From positions 245,086 through 309,085 of the forward strand of contig NZ_BBYK01000044.1 in NCBI RefSeq assembly GCF_001570365.1: 64,000 nucleotides of DNA, given 5' to 3'. A program made the translations under genes and the position numbers. The first letter of the stretch is position 1, and every line of letters starts with the position of its first letter. The notes under the pieces were generated by a model. That model did not search any database. It was not told where the DNA came from and worked only from the letters and a program-made list of their open reading frames with translations. The DNA is from Microtetraspora fusca (GTDB taxonomy: Bacteria; Actinomycetota; Actinomycetes; Streptosporangiales; Streptosporangiaceae). Below, piece by piece: positions 9,112 through 17,183 of this stretch.

Positions 9112-10242
9112 GTGAGCACGTCCACCGAGCGGCTCGACGCCCTGCGAGGCGGCGCCGCGCCCGTCGACCACAACGCCCGCACCGTCGCCGCCCTGGCCGG
9201 CAACCCCGGGTGCGACCGGCGGGCGGTGCTCGACGCGGCCGGGATCAGCAAGCGGGACACCGCCGTCCACCTCGGCCACCCCGCCCCCTTCGGGCAGTCG
9301 CCGTTCGCCCTGGCCCGGGCGAGGTCCTTCGAGGAGCTGGTGAAGGCCGACCGCTGCGCGCACCTGCTGCGGCTGCTGCGCGAGACGCTCGGCCTGCCGA
9401 TCCCCGCGATCGCGTACGTCGACGTCCCGCAGGCGGGCGGCCAGGCCACCCGCGAGCTGCGGCATGCCCGCACCCGCAAGGAACTGCGCCTGGCCGCCGA
9501 GAGCGCCGTCCGGGACGGCTCCGGCGACGGCACGCTGGTCGACCACCCGCTGCTCACGCTGCCGGTCGCGGGCCACGAGGTCTACCTGGATCCGGCCGTC
9601 CTCGCCGTCCAGGCCGGGGGCCGGTTCCACATCGTCGAGATCAAGTCGTTCGCCGTCATCGACGGCGCCGCCGACTCGGCGCAGGTCGCCGCCGCCTCCC
9701 GGCTCTCCGCCGTCTACGTGTACGCGTTGAAGGCGATGTTCGCGGCCGAGGGCATCGACCCCGGGCTGGTGTCGCACGAGGTCGTGCTGGTGTGTCCCAA
9801 GGACTTCGCCAACCACCCCACCGCGACCCTGCTCGACGTGCGCCTGCAGCTCGCCGCGCTCAGGCGGCAACTGTCGCGGCTCACCCGCATCGACCGGATC
9901 CTCGACCGGCTGCCGTCCGACCTCACGTTCAGCCTGGAGCAGTCGCCCGCCGAGCTGGCCCGGGCGGTCCGCACGGTCGAGGCCAGGTACGCGCCCGAGT
10001 GCCTGTCCACCTGCGAGATGGCGTACTTCTGCCGCTCCGACGCCCGCGGGTGCGGCTCGCTGGAGGTCCTCGGCCGGGTCACCCGCGACGACCTCGGCGG
10101 CCTCGACTCGGTGGACGCGGTGCTCGATCTCGCCGCCGGCGACCGCCGCGCCTCGTCGGAGCACGCCGAGATAGCCGAGCAGCTCCACCACGTCCATGCG
10201 ATCTATCGCGCACACGCCACGGCCGAGGCGGTCGTCGCGTGA
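9112..10242 (+). CDS. RecB/Cas4-like PD-(D/E)XK nuclease with putative Fe-S cluster
   Basis: Predicted DNA nuclease, 376 aa. The core has YLDPAVLAV (Asp160) and HIVEIKSF (Glu176, Lys178), the D...ExK arrangement of the PD-(D/E)XK fold. Near the C-terminus is a four-Cys cluster, C297-x3-C301-x5-C307-x6-C314, like the Fe-S clamp of Cas4, AddB and Dna2 nucleases. Here all four Cys are C-terminal, whereas the usual pattern is one N-terminal plus three C-terminal. GTG start chosen for GAGGA at 9103-9107; an ATG at 9043 is the alternative and TAGGCT at 9004-9009 a possible -10. First gene of a module with the unknown and helicase genes downstream. No cas genes nearby. Confidence 0.75.
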   Translation: MSTSTERLDALRGGAAPVDHNARTVAALAGNPGCDRRAVLDAAGISKRDTAVHLGHPAPFGQSPFALARARSFEELVKADRCAHLLRLLRETLGLPIPAIAYVDVPQAGGQATRELRHARTRKELRLAAESAVRDGSGDGTLVDHPLLTLPVAGHEVYLDPAVLAVQAGGRFHIVEIKSFAVIDGAADSAQVAAASRLSAVYVYALKAMFAAEGIDPGLVSHEVVLVCPKDFANHPTATLLDVRLQLAALRRQLSRLTRIDRILDRLPSDLTFSLEQSPAELARAVRTVEARYAPECLSTCEMAYFCRSDARGCGSLEVLGRVTRDDLGGLDSVDAVLDLAAGDRRASSEHAEIAEQLHHVHAIYRAHATAEAVVA

Positions 10243-10243
10243 A

Positions 10244-10297
10244 CGAGCGAAGCGAGCGAACCGAGAAGCACAGCAGCGAGCGAAGCGAGGGAACCGA
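10244..10297 (+). repeat. Pair of 21-bp direct repeats starting at the nuclease stop codon
   Basis: Two copies of CGAGCGAAGCGAGSGAACCGA (10244-10264 and 10277-10297; S = C or G, the only difference) with a 33-nt period. The GAGCGAAGCGAG core is partly self-complementary. They lie in the 106-bp spacer between the nuclease and the next gene, the only non-overlapping junction in this module. Confidence 0.8.
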
Positions 10298-10348
10298 CAG
10301 GCGCCGCGGCCTGCTCACGGGCCCGGCGAGCGTCGGCGAGGAGGGGCG

Positions 10349-11794
10349 GTGAGCGTCGTGACGTCCTACGCCCGCGCGCTGGCCGTCCGCGAAGGCCGGG
10401 CGCAGCCGATCGCGACCGTGCGGCACCTGCACCTGGCGGCCGACCCCCTGGTCTTCATCCCGCTCAGGCTCGCGGGTGAGGCCGCCGCGCCGCTGGGCGC
10501 GATGGTGGGCAACGACCCGGCCCGCCCCCACCTGCTGGTCGTCCCGCAGCCGCGCAACCGCGACCTGCGGTTCGCCTTCATGGCCGAGCTGGCCCGGATC
10601 ATGCTTCCGTACATCGAGGGCCGGGCCGCGGCGACCGAGACGGTCCCGGGGAAGAACGAGCGCGAGCGTTATCTGGACGCGCCGCAGGTCATCGTGCCGG
10701 GACGGGGCGCGGTCGAGTTCGTCCGGCTGCTGGGCCGCTCCACCCGGTTCCGCCGCCCCGACGGCCCCTACCCGGTCGATCCCGCCGTGCCCGTCCTCGG
10801 CCAATGGCTGACCTACCTGTACGAGCGGACCGAGTTCGCCGGGTCGTCGGCGCTGGTCCCGATGACCGAGGCGCTCTCCCTGCACTGGGCGACCGGGCAG
10901 AGCCCGATGGAGGACGCGAACCTGGCCACGCTGCTGGCGTGGGTCTGTCCGCCGCCCGGCCGCACCGGGCAGGAGGCGGCCGCCGCCGCGGAGGACCCCG
11001 TCCTGTGGCCTCCGGCCGGTCCGGACACCGATCCGGGCTTCGACGCGCGGGTGCTGCGGCCGGCGATCGACGCGTACGACGCGTCCGGCTCGCCGGAGCC
11101 GGTCCGCGAGGCCCTGCGCGGCCAGTTGGAGCCGACCTGGCGGCTCATGTGGCGGGCCGTCGAGCTGCTGCGCGGCCTGCCCGAGGCGGCGAGCGTCGGC
11201 GAGCGGTGGGCCATGGACCGGGACCGGTACACCCGGGAGGTCGCCCGCCTGGCCGAGGGCGGCCCTCCCCGGGGCCGCCGCGACCGGGCCGGATCCGCCG
11301 CCGCGCGGCTCTGGGACATGGAGTCGGCGCGGCAGTCGTACGACGCGCAGCGCGCCTACGACGACCCGTTGGTGATGGCCGAGCATCGCGCGACCGGCAA
11401 GGCGTTCGCCGGCGAGGTGGTCCACGTGGACAGGGAGCGGACGATCCTGCTGCCCGGAGGGAAGAAGCCGGTGTCGCGACCGCTGGTCACCGTCCGCACC
11501 GCCGACCCGGTACGGCTCGCGCCGGGCAAGAAGGTGTTCTCCGCGCACCGGCGCAGGCAGTCGGGCGAGATCGTCGAGAGCGACGGCGGCCTCGTCGTGG
11601 TGCAGCTCAACGACCAGCTCGCCAAGGGCGCGGGCGTGCCGGGCGTCGGCGACGCGGTCTGCTTCACCGAGTTGGACCTCGGCGGACGGATCCGGCCCGG
11701 CTTCCCGGCCGCGGAGGAGACGCCCTGGACGCACGGCGGGCCGCCCGCCGCGTACGAGCCGACAGACGAGGACGCCGAGGAGGACTGGTCGTGA
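10349..11794 (+). CDS. Unknown protein of nuclease-helicase module, beta-rich C-terminus
   Basis: I do not recognise a named family for this 481-aa protein. GTG start with AGGAGGGG just upstream. The N-terminal about 180 residues are mixed alpha/beta (PLVFIPLRLAGE, LLVVPQPRNRDLRF). The middle is helical and Arg/Glu-rich. Residues about 355-450 form strand-rich segments (FAGEVVHVDRERTILLP, RPLVTVRT, GLVVVQLND) that look like the small beta-barrel inserted in SF1B helicases such as Dna2 or Upf1. The C-terminus is acidic. Its stop overlaps the helicase start (GTGA). Inference: a bridging or DNA-clamping subunit between nuclease and helicase. Confidence 0.7.
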   Translation: MSVVTSYARALAVREGRAQPIATVRHLHLAADPLVFIPLRLAGEAAAPLGAMVGNDPARPHLLVVPQPRNRDLRFAFMAELARIMLPYIEGRAAATETVPGKNERERYLDAPQVIVPGRGAVEFVRLLGRSTRFRRPDGPYPVDPAVPVLGQWLTYLYERTEFAGSSALVPMTEALSLHWATGQSPMEDANLATLLAWVCPPPGRTGQEAAAAAEDPVLWPPAGPDTDPGFDARVLRPAIDAYDASGSPEPVREALRGQLEPTWRLMWRAVELLRGLPEAASVGERWAMDRDRYTREVARLAEGGPPRGRRDRAGSAAARLWDMESARQSYDAQRAYDDPLVMAEHRATGKAFAGEVVHVDRERTILLPGGKKPVSRPLVTVRTADPVRLAPGKKVFSAHRRRQSGEIVESDGGLVVVQLNDQLAKGAGVPGVGDAVCFTELDLGGRIRPGFPAAEETPWTHGGPPAAYEPTDEDAEEDWS

Positions 11795-13158
11795 CCGTCG
11801 CCCCCTTCCCCGACCCGCTCGGCCCCGCACCCGCCGACCCCTGGCCGGAGGGCGGCCCGGCGGAGGCGGCGGCCCGCGCCACCGCCGCGATCCTCGCCGA
11901 CTTCACCGGCGGCGCGCACCGGGGCGTCATCGTCGACTCGCCACCGGGGGCGGGCAAGTCCACCCTGGTCGTGGCCGCCACGCTGGAGCTTGCCCGAGCC
12001 GGCGAGCGCCTGATGATCGTGGCGCAGACCAACGAGCAGGTGGACGACCTGGCCGACAAGATCGCCACGCGCAACCCGTCGCTCACGATCGGCCGCCTGC
12101 ACAAGGACGGCTTCCAGGTGCCCGAGCGGGTGGCCCGGCACCCCGGCGTCCGGGCGTCCAAGAAGATCGACGACGTGGCCTCCTGCTCGGTGGTCCTCGC
12201 CACCGCGGACAAGTGGGCCTACGTGGCCGGCCAGACCTGGCAGTGGGCGATCATCGACGAGGCGTACCAGATGCGCTCGGACAAGCTGCTGGCCATCGCC
12301 GCGCTGTTCGAGCGGGCGCTCTTCGTCGGCGACCCCGGCCAGCTCGACCCGTTCTCCGTGGTGGAGACCGAGCGCTGGGCGGGCCTCGCCTGGGATCCCC
12401 TGCAGAGCGCGGTGGCCGTCACCGCCCGGCTCAACGACCTGCCGGTCCACCGGCTGCCCGTCTCCTGGCGGCTTCCGGCCTCGGCCGCCCCGCTCGTCTC
12501 GGAGGCGTTCTATCCGTTCACGCCGTTCCGGTCGGGCACCGGGCCGGGCGAGCGGGTCCTCGAACTCGCCGGCCCCGGATCGCCCGTCACCGGGACCCCC
12601 GCCGCCTGGGACCGCGCTCTTGAGGAGGCCGCGGCGACCGGCTGGGCGCTGCACGAGCTGCCCAGCCGCCATACGATACGGACCGACGCCGACGCGGTGC
12701 GGGCGTGCGCCGGGCTGGCGACCCGGCTGGTGGAGCGCGGCGCGGTCGCGCACGACGAGCACGGCTCGCATCGCGTGGACGCCGCGCGCATCGCCATCGG
12801 CGCCGCGCACAACGACCAGGTGGCCGCCATCCGGGCCGCCGGGGTCCCGGACGGCGTCACCGTGGACACCGCCAACCGGCTCCAGGGCCGGGAGTACGAC
12901 GTGACGATCGTCCTGCACCCGCTGTCCGGGCGGCGCGACGCCACCGCCTTCCACCTGGAGTCGGGCCGCCTGTGCGTGCTGACCTCGCGCCACCGGCACG
13001 CCTGCGTCGTCGTGGCCCGCGCCGGGATCCCCGAGCTCCTGGACGCCCACCCGAGCACCGGGCGGGTACGGCTGAACGAGCCGGTCAAGTTCCCGGACGG
13101 CTGGGAGGCCAACCAGGCGGTCCTCGCCCATCTCGCCGCCCACCGCGTGCCCGGCTGA
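11791..13158 (+). CDS. SF1 (Upf1/Dna2-like) DNA/RNA helicase
   Basis: ATP-dependent helicase of 455 aa with all main SF1 motifs: Walker A PPGAGKST (Lys56), motif Ia MIVAQTNEQVDDL, motif II IIDEAYQM (Asp156, Glu157), motif III LFVGDPGQLDPF, motif IV region ISWR-like VSWRLP, motif V NRLQGREYDV and motif VI TSRHRHACVVV. It is short for the class and has no accessory 1B domain of its own; the preceding gene may supply one. Start is the GTG that overlaps the upstream stop, so translation is coupled. The frame remains open far upstream but only as a shadow of the preceding gene. Confidence 0.88.
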   Translation: MTVAPFPDPLGPAPADPWPEGGPAEAAARATAAILADFTGGAHRGVIVDSPPGAGKSTLVVAATLELARAGERLMIVAQTNEQVDDLADKIATRNPSLTIGRLHKDGFQVPERVARHPGVRASKKIDDVASCSVVLATADKWAYVAGQTWQWAIIDEAYQMRSDKLLAIAALFERALFVGDPGQLDPFSVVETERWAGLAWDPLQSAVAVTARLNDLPVHRLPVSWRLPASAAPLVSEAFYPFTPFRSGTGPGERVLELAGPGSPVTGTPAAWDRALEEAAATGWALHELPSRHTIRTDADAVRACAGLATRLVERGAVAHDEHGSHRVDAARIAIGAAHNDQVAAIRAAGVPDGVTVDTANRLQGREYDVTIVLHPLSGRRDATAFHLESGRLCVLTSRHRHACVVVARAGIPELLDAHPSTGRVRLNEPVKFPDGWEANQAVLAHLAAHRVPG

Positions 13159-13163
13159 GCGGA

Positions 13164-13186
13164 GCCCGCCGTGTCAGCCGGCGGGC
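13164..13186. terminator. Bidirectional terminator overlapping a stop codon
   Basis: 8-bp perfect stem (13164-13171 and 13179-13186) between convergent genes. The minus-strand stop codon at 13174-13176 sits inside the 7-nt loop. Confidence 0.6.
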
Positions 13187-14523
13187 GGGACGGCGGCCAG
13201 GTTGAGGATCTCGTTCTCGTCCCCCGGCTCGACCGTCTCCGTGGTGCACGTTTTGGCGCCCGGCGAGGGGGCGGCCCCTTCCGCGACCAGGGCCTTGCGC
13301 TGCCGTTCCGGCATCGCGCGACAGGTCTCCTTGGTCTCGACATCCTGGGCGTTCCAGTAGAAGACCTGGGTGGACGAGGACGAGACGCCGTGCCCCCATC
13401 CTCCGCCGCCGCGGCCGTCCGCGCTGGCGGCGCCGATGGCGCCCGCCTTCCCCGTGGCGAGGTCGTAGAGGACGGGAAGCAGGACGCTGCCGCTCACCTC
13501 GGCGAAGCGGCCTCCGTAGATCTCCCCCATGTGCGAGAACCCGGTCAGGCGGCGGACGTCGGCGCCGTCGACTCGCATGGAGACCGACGTCCCGTCCACC
13601 GCGCCGAGGCACCACTCGGTGGAGCAGCGCAGGCCGGTCACGCCGGGAGGCGGGGTGATCGTCCGCCGCGTGCCGTTCTCCAGATCGACCAGCAGGGCCT
13701 GGTTGGCGTTCCGCCACTTATCGTCAATGAAGGGGTCGCCCGGCACGTCACGCGCCCACGGCCAGGAGTCCAGCCACAGCCCGTCGGTTCCCTCGACCTT
13801 CTCGGGCTCCCCCCCGGTGATCGGCATCCGGTACACCCCACCGGACTGGGGCGACCAGACGATGTGATCGCCGGTGACCCCGATCCGGTCCACCAGGGCC
13901 AGATCCCCGGTCACCTCGCCGACCCGGACCGGCTCTCCGCCCTGCCGGGGGACGACCCAGAAGTCCGCCCACTTCCGGCCGTTGTTCGGGGTGGTGCCGT
14001 ACCAGGCGATGTAGTCGCGGCCCGGCTCGACGTCCTGCACGTAGTAGCCCTTCCCGCCGGGGGTCATCGTGGCGAGCACCCGGGACGCCCGCGTCCGCGT
14101 GTCGTAGACCTCCAGCCGGCCGGCCTTCTCGAACGACCCCTCGGCGGTGAGCAGGATCTCCGTGGGGCCGAGCGCGGTGACGGGCCGGTATTTGAAGCCG
14201 TCCGCGGCCTTCTTGGGAAACGTGGCGACCGCCTCCGGCCACACCTCGCGGGCCCGTGGTTCCTTGTCGGCGCCGGCGACGTCGGGCGCGCCCGCGGCGG
14301 CCGACGCCACCGGGTCGGCGCTCCGCGCGACGTGGCCACCGCGTACGACGGCCGTGCCGCCGAGGACGACGGCGACGACCCCGGCTGCGGCCAGGAGCGA
14401 CCGGTGGCGGCGGCGCGTCCTGCGCCTGCGGCGGTCCGCGACGCCCCGGTCGAGGTCGGCCGGGACGGAGGCGCCGTTCGCCGCGTTCCTGAGCGCCTCG
14501 ACGAGATCGTTTTCCGTTCTCAT
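13174..14523 (-). CDS. Membrane-anchored protein with propeller-like extracellular domain, ECF sigma partner
   Basis: A 449-aa protein: short cytoplasmic part (MRTENDLVEALRN...), Arg-rich stretch, one transmembrane helix at about 50-68 (LLAAAGVVAVVLGGTAVV), then a large outer domain with repeated strand motifs such as VYRMPITGGEPEKVEG and DFWVVPRQGGEPVRVG, like TolB/WD-type beta-propeller blades. ATG overlaps the stop of the sigma-factor gene by 4 bp and has GGAGG upstream. Such proteins often pair with SigE-family sigma factors, and by position it may act as a membrane tether or anti-sigma factor, but no zinc-binding anti-sigma motif is visible. Confidence 0.8.
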   Translation of the reverse strand: MRTENDLVEALRNAANGASVPADLDRGVADRRRRRTRRRHRSLLAAAGVVAVVLGGTAVVRGGHVARSADPVASAAAGAPDVAGADKEPRAREVWPEAVATFPKKAADGFKYRPVTALGPTEILLTAEGSFEKAGRLEVYDTRTRASRVLATMTPGGKGYYVQDVEPGRDYIAWYGTTPNNGRKWADFWVVPRQGGEPVRVGEVTGDLALVDRIGVTGDHIVWSPQSGGVYRMPITGGEPEKVEGTDGLWLDSWPWARDVPGDPFIDDKWRNANQALLVDLENGTRRTITPPPGVTGLRCSTEWCLGAVDGTSVSMRVDGADVRRLTGFSHMGEIYGGRFAEVSGSVLLPVLYDLATGKAGAIGAASADGRGGGGWGHGVSSSSTQVFYWNAQDVETKETCRAMPERQRKALVAEGAAPSPGAKTCTTETVEPGDENEILNLAAVPPAG

Positions 14524-15002
14524 ACTTCCTCCATCCGGATCGCGCGGCGCTGGATCCGCAGCTTGTCGAGGGCGCGCGAGGCCTGGCTGCGTACGGTGCC
14601 CTGGGAGATGCCGAGGATCCGCGCGATCTCGGCGTCCGGGAGGTCCTCGTAGTAACGGAGCACGAGCACCGCTCGCTGTTTCGGCGGTAGCCCGGCGAGC
14701 TCCTTCCACAGTCCGGCATCGCCGTCGAGCAGCGGGTCGGTGTAGCCGTGCTCGGGCGTGTCCGCCACGAGGTGCTCGCGCCGCCTGCGCCGCCACCAGC
14801 TGATGTGCTGGCGGGCCATCACTGTCCGGACGTAGCCTTCGGGGTCTTCCTTACGGACGACGCGCCGCCAGGCGTCGCCGAGGCGCAGCAGCGCCTCCTG
14901 CACGAGGTCGGCCGCGTCGTGCGGGTTGCCCGTCAGCGCGACGCCGTAGCGGAAGAGAGCGCCGCTTCGTGCCCGGACGAATTCGTCGAAGGTGTCGTCC
15001 AC
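14520..15002 (-). CDS. SigE-family ECF RNA polymerase sigma factor
   Basis: 160-aa sigma-70 family protein. Region 2: DEFVRARSGALFRYGVALTG then DAADLVQEALLRL; region 4: LPPKQRAVLVLRYYEDLPDAEIA then LGISQGTVRSQASRAL. The RSGALFRYG opening is typical of the actinobacterial SigE group. GTG start. Coupled to the downstream membrane protein gene, which suggests control by an extracellular signal. The emfourin-like gene and protease upstream lie on the same strand, but no shared promoter motif was established. Confidence 0.93.
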   Translation of the reverse strand: MDDTFDEFVRARSGALFRYGVALTGNPHDAADLVQEALLRLGDAWRRVVRKEDPEGYVRTVMARQHISWWRRRRREHLVADTPEHGYTDPLLDGDAGLWKELAGLPPKQRAVLVLRYYEDLPDAEIARILGISQGTVRSQASRALDKLRIQRRAIRMEEV

Positions 15003-15044
15003 GATCCCAGGGACGTCCGAGCGTCCGGATCCGTTGCATCGCCG

Positions 15045-15476
15045 TCAGGACGGCGTCCAGTGCTTGTGGAGGATCGTCTCCAGCCGCCGCACCACCGGGG
15101 TCCAGGAGGAGGGGAGCGTGTAGCGGAGAACGCGGTGGCCGCGGTAGGTCAGCGTGTAGCCGATGAAGTCGGCGCCCGGCGGCTGGGGCTCGGAGTCACC
15201 GAGCCGCAGGTGGGCGAGGTCGCGGCGCAACGCGCGCATCTCCGCGTCGGTGAGGCACGTCCGCACGACCGGTCCGGTGCGGCGGCTCAGCCGGACGCAT
15301 CCGTCGGTGTACACGGTGACGCGGTCGTCGAAGCCCACGAAGCCGCCCTGCTCGCGGAGCTGCACCAGCACTTTCTTCCGCGCGGCCGCCGCCTGCGCCG
15401 ACGACTCGGGGGCGATGGTCGTGACACCCACGATCAGGACGAGTGCCGCCAGAAGCGTGATTCGCCAAATCCTCAT
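15045..15476 (-). CDS. Small exported protein, emfourin-like (putative protease inhibitor)
   Basis: 143-aa protein with an N-terminal signal sequence (MRIWRITLLAALVLIVGVTTIA, cleavage near SAQA). The mature part, VLVQLREQGGFVGF, VTVYTDG, LTDAEMRALRRDLAHL and YTLTYRGHRVLRYTLP, follows the layout of the emfourin family, small inhibitors of M4 metalloproteases; the match is by eye and moderate. The ATG at 15476 with AGGAAG upstream is preferred over a longer frame. The neighbouring gene encodes a secreted serine protease, which makes a protease-control role attractive but of the wrong protease class for known emfourins. Confidence 0.65.
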   Translation of the reverse strand: MRIWRITLLAALVLIVGVTTIAPESSAQAAAARKKVLVQLREQGGFVGFDDRVTVYTDGCVRLSRRTGPVVRTCLTDAEMRALRRDLAHLRLGDSEPQPPGADFIGYTLTYRGHRVLRYTLPSSWTPVVRRLETILHKHWTPS

Positions 15477-15543
15477 ACTTCCTAGGACGTACCGGAGGAT
15501 CGATCGGCTCAAACCTCGCCATACAAGGGTGAGAAAAACGAGA

Positions 15544-15569
15544 GGGGCCCGGCGTCACCGCCGGGCCCC
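15544..15569 (-). terminator. Terminator after secreted protease gene
   Basis: Perfect 10-bp stem (15544-15553, 15560-15569), 6-nt loop. A second smaller hairpin with 6-bp arms lies at 15588-15604, closer to the protease stop. Confidence 0.7.
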
Positions 15570-15626
15570 GACCAAGGGTGTTCCCCAGAGAGGCCGGACC
15601 TCTCGTTTCCCCGGTCGCTGGTCCCG

Positions 15627-17183
15627 CTAAAGGATCGAGCCGGACCAGACGTTCGCGGCCTGCGCGTACACGCCGTAGGTCTCACCGTCGAAGTACGGCG
15701 AGAGGCTGGTGTCGATGCGCTGGTTGTTGTCGCGGTCGGCGAGGGCGATGGTCACGCCGTTCAGGTAGCCGAGGCGGCGGGCGTTGCTGTAGTTGAGCAG
15801 CCAGGCCGAGCCCATGGAGCCCTCACCGGTGAAGGAGGACTTCAGACCCTGCAGCTCCTCGGCCTTCATCGAGGGCGCGGTGGCGCCGAAGGTCTTGCCG
15901 TAGCTCCACTTCGCCACCTGGCCGGTGAACGGCTTGGTGCCGTCGGGGTGGGAGCCGCTCGGGTAGCCGAACATGAACACGTTCTTGCCGAGCTTCTGGT
16001 TGTAGGCGAAGCCCTGGCCGCCGACCCGGTCGCCCAGACGGCCCGCGTCGGTGATCTCGCGGATGATGTAGGTGTCCTTGTAGTACTTCTCCGCGGCGTC
16101 CTTGACCCACTTCTTCACGAAGTACTGCTTCTTGAACGCCTCGACGACGCGCTTGCCGCGCTTGAGCTGCAGGTCACCCTTGAACGTGCCGGCCTTCTTG
16201 GCCTTGGACAGCTCGTGGTACTCACGCAGGGAGATGCGGACCCAGTCGTCGCCGCGGAAGCCCCACTTCTCGCCGTTCTTCATGGCGGTGGAGGCGTTCG
16301 GGGCGGCCTTGTACTGGGCGCCGGTGACCTCGTCGGCGGTCAGCTTGACGCCGTCGACGCCCTTCTTGATGTACTCCCAGCGCTTGGCGAAGGCGTCGGC
16401 CGGCGGGTCCACCTCGGTGCCGCCGGGGACGGTCTCCTTCCAGTACGGCCCGTCCTCGGTGTACTTCTCGGCGAACTCCGCGGCGGTCACCTCCTGGGAG
16501 ATGATCTGCTTGTCACCGGTGTAGGCGTCGTAGGCCTTCTTGTCGACCGCCTTGTCGCCACCGATGTTGATGCCGTTGTACACGGTGACGAACGCGTAGT
16601 CGCGGTCGCCGTCCTCGTACACGTCGAAGTCGTAGTGCGTGAACGCCTGCTTGCCGACGTAGATGCCCCAGGGCGCCTTGCCCTTGTAGTAGCCGGGGAC
16701 GAAGATCCACTTGTCCAGCGTGGCCTTGCTGCTCTTCGTGTCGTACGCGCAGTGCCCGGCTGTGGCGACGAGGTTGCGGTACTTGGACTGCACCGAGGTG
16801 CCGGTGCACCAGTGCGGCTTGCCGTCGGCACCGAGGAAGAACACCTTGCCGATGTTCATCGGGAGGTTGACGTTCTTCGACTTCGAGACGGTCTTCTTCT
16901 CGTCGCCGATGGCCGGGACGACACCCGGCTTCGAGCTGCCGGCGAAGCCGCCGGTGGAGACGTGCTTGGCCGAGACGACGGGCTCGACGTTGTACGGCGT
17001 CGCCTCCTCCAGTGTCTTGGACGACCAGAAGAACGCCACCTGCTGGGCGACGTTGGAGGTCCCGGCGAGGGTCTCCTTGACCTTGTAGTTGTTCGCCGCC
17101 TGGGCCGGGGTGGACACCATGGCGGTAGCGAGGAGGCCGGCGGCGGTGGCGAGGGTTCCGCCGATGGCGAGGGTGCGCTTCAA
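15627..17183 (-). CDS. Secreted trypsin-fold serine protease with a large insertion
   Basis: 518-aa exported protease. Signal peptide MKRTLAIGGTLATAAGLLA to cleavage after TPAQA. Chymotrypsin/V8-like triad: His144 in TAGHC, Asp195 in DRDYAFV, Ser456 in GEGSMGSAW. The Asp-Ser distance is about 260 residues against roughly 90-110 in ordinary members, so a Lys/Tyr-rich insertion of about 160 residues (roughly 215-385) lies between the two barrels. The start is TTG with GGAG 8 nt upstream; no ATG or GTG gives a signal peptide. The Ser motif lacks the usual GDSGGP. Probably expressed alone; a CRP-like site lies 250 bp upstream. Confidence 0.85.
   Translation of the reverse strand: MKRTLAIGGTLATAAGLLATAMVSTPAQAANNYKVKETLAGTSNVAQQVAFFWSSKTLEEATPYNVEPVVSAKHVSTGGFAGSSKPGVVPAIGDEKKTVSKSKNVNLPMNIGKVFFLGADGKPHWCTGTSVQSKYRNLVATAGHCAYDTKSSKATLDKWIFVPGYYKGKAPWGIYVGKQAFTHYDFDVYEDGDRDYAFVTVYNGINIGGDKAVDKKAYDAYTGDKQIISQEVTAAEFAEKYTEDGPYWKETVPGGTEVDPPADAFAKRWEYIKKGVDGVKLTADEVTGAQYKAAPNASTAMKNGEKWGFRGDDWVRISLREYHELSKAKKAGTFKGDLQLKRGKRVVEAFKKQYFVKKWVKDAAEKYYKDTYIIREITDAGRLGDRVGGQGFAYNQKLGKNVFMFGYPSGSHPDGTKPFTGQVAKWSYGKTFGATAPSMKAEELQGLKSSFTGEGSMGSAWLLNYSNARRLGYLNGVTIALADRDNNQRIDTSLSPYFDGETYGVYAQAANVWSGSIL

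Noticed and set aside
9112..13158. Calling the nuclease a Cas4 protein
   Set aside because: No other cas gene, no CRISPR array, and the Cys arrangement differs; described only as RecB/Cas4-like.
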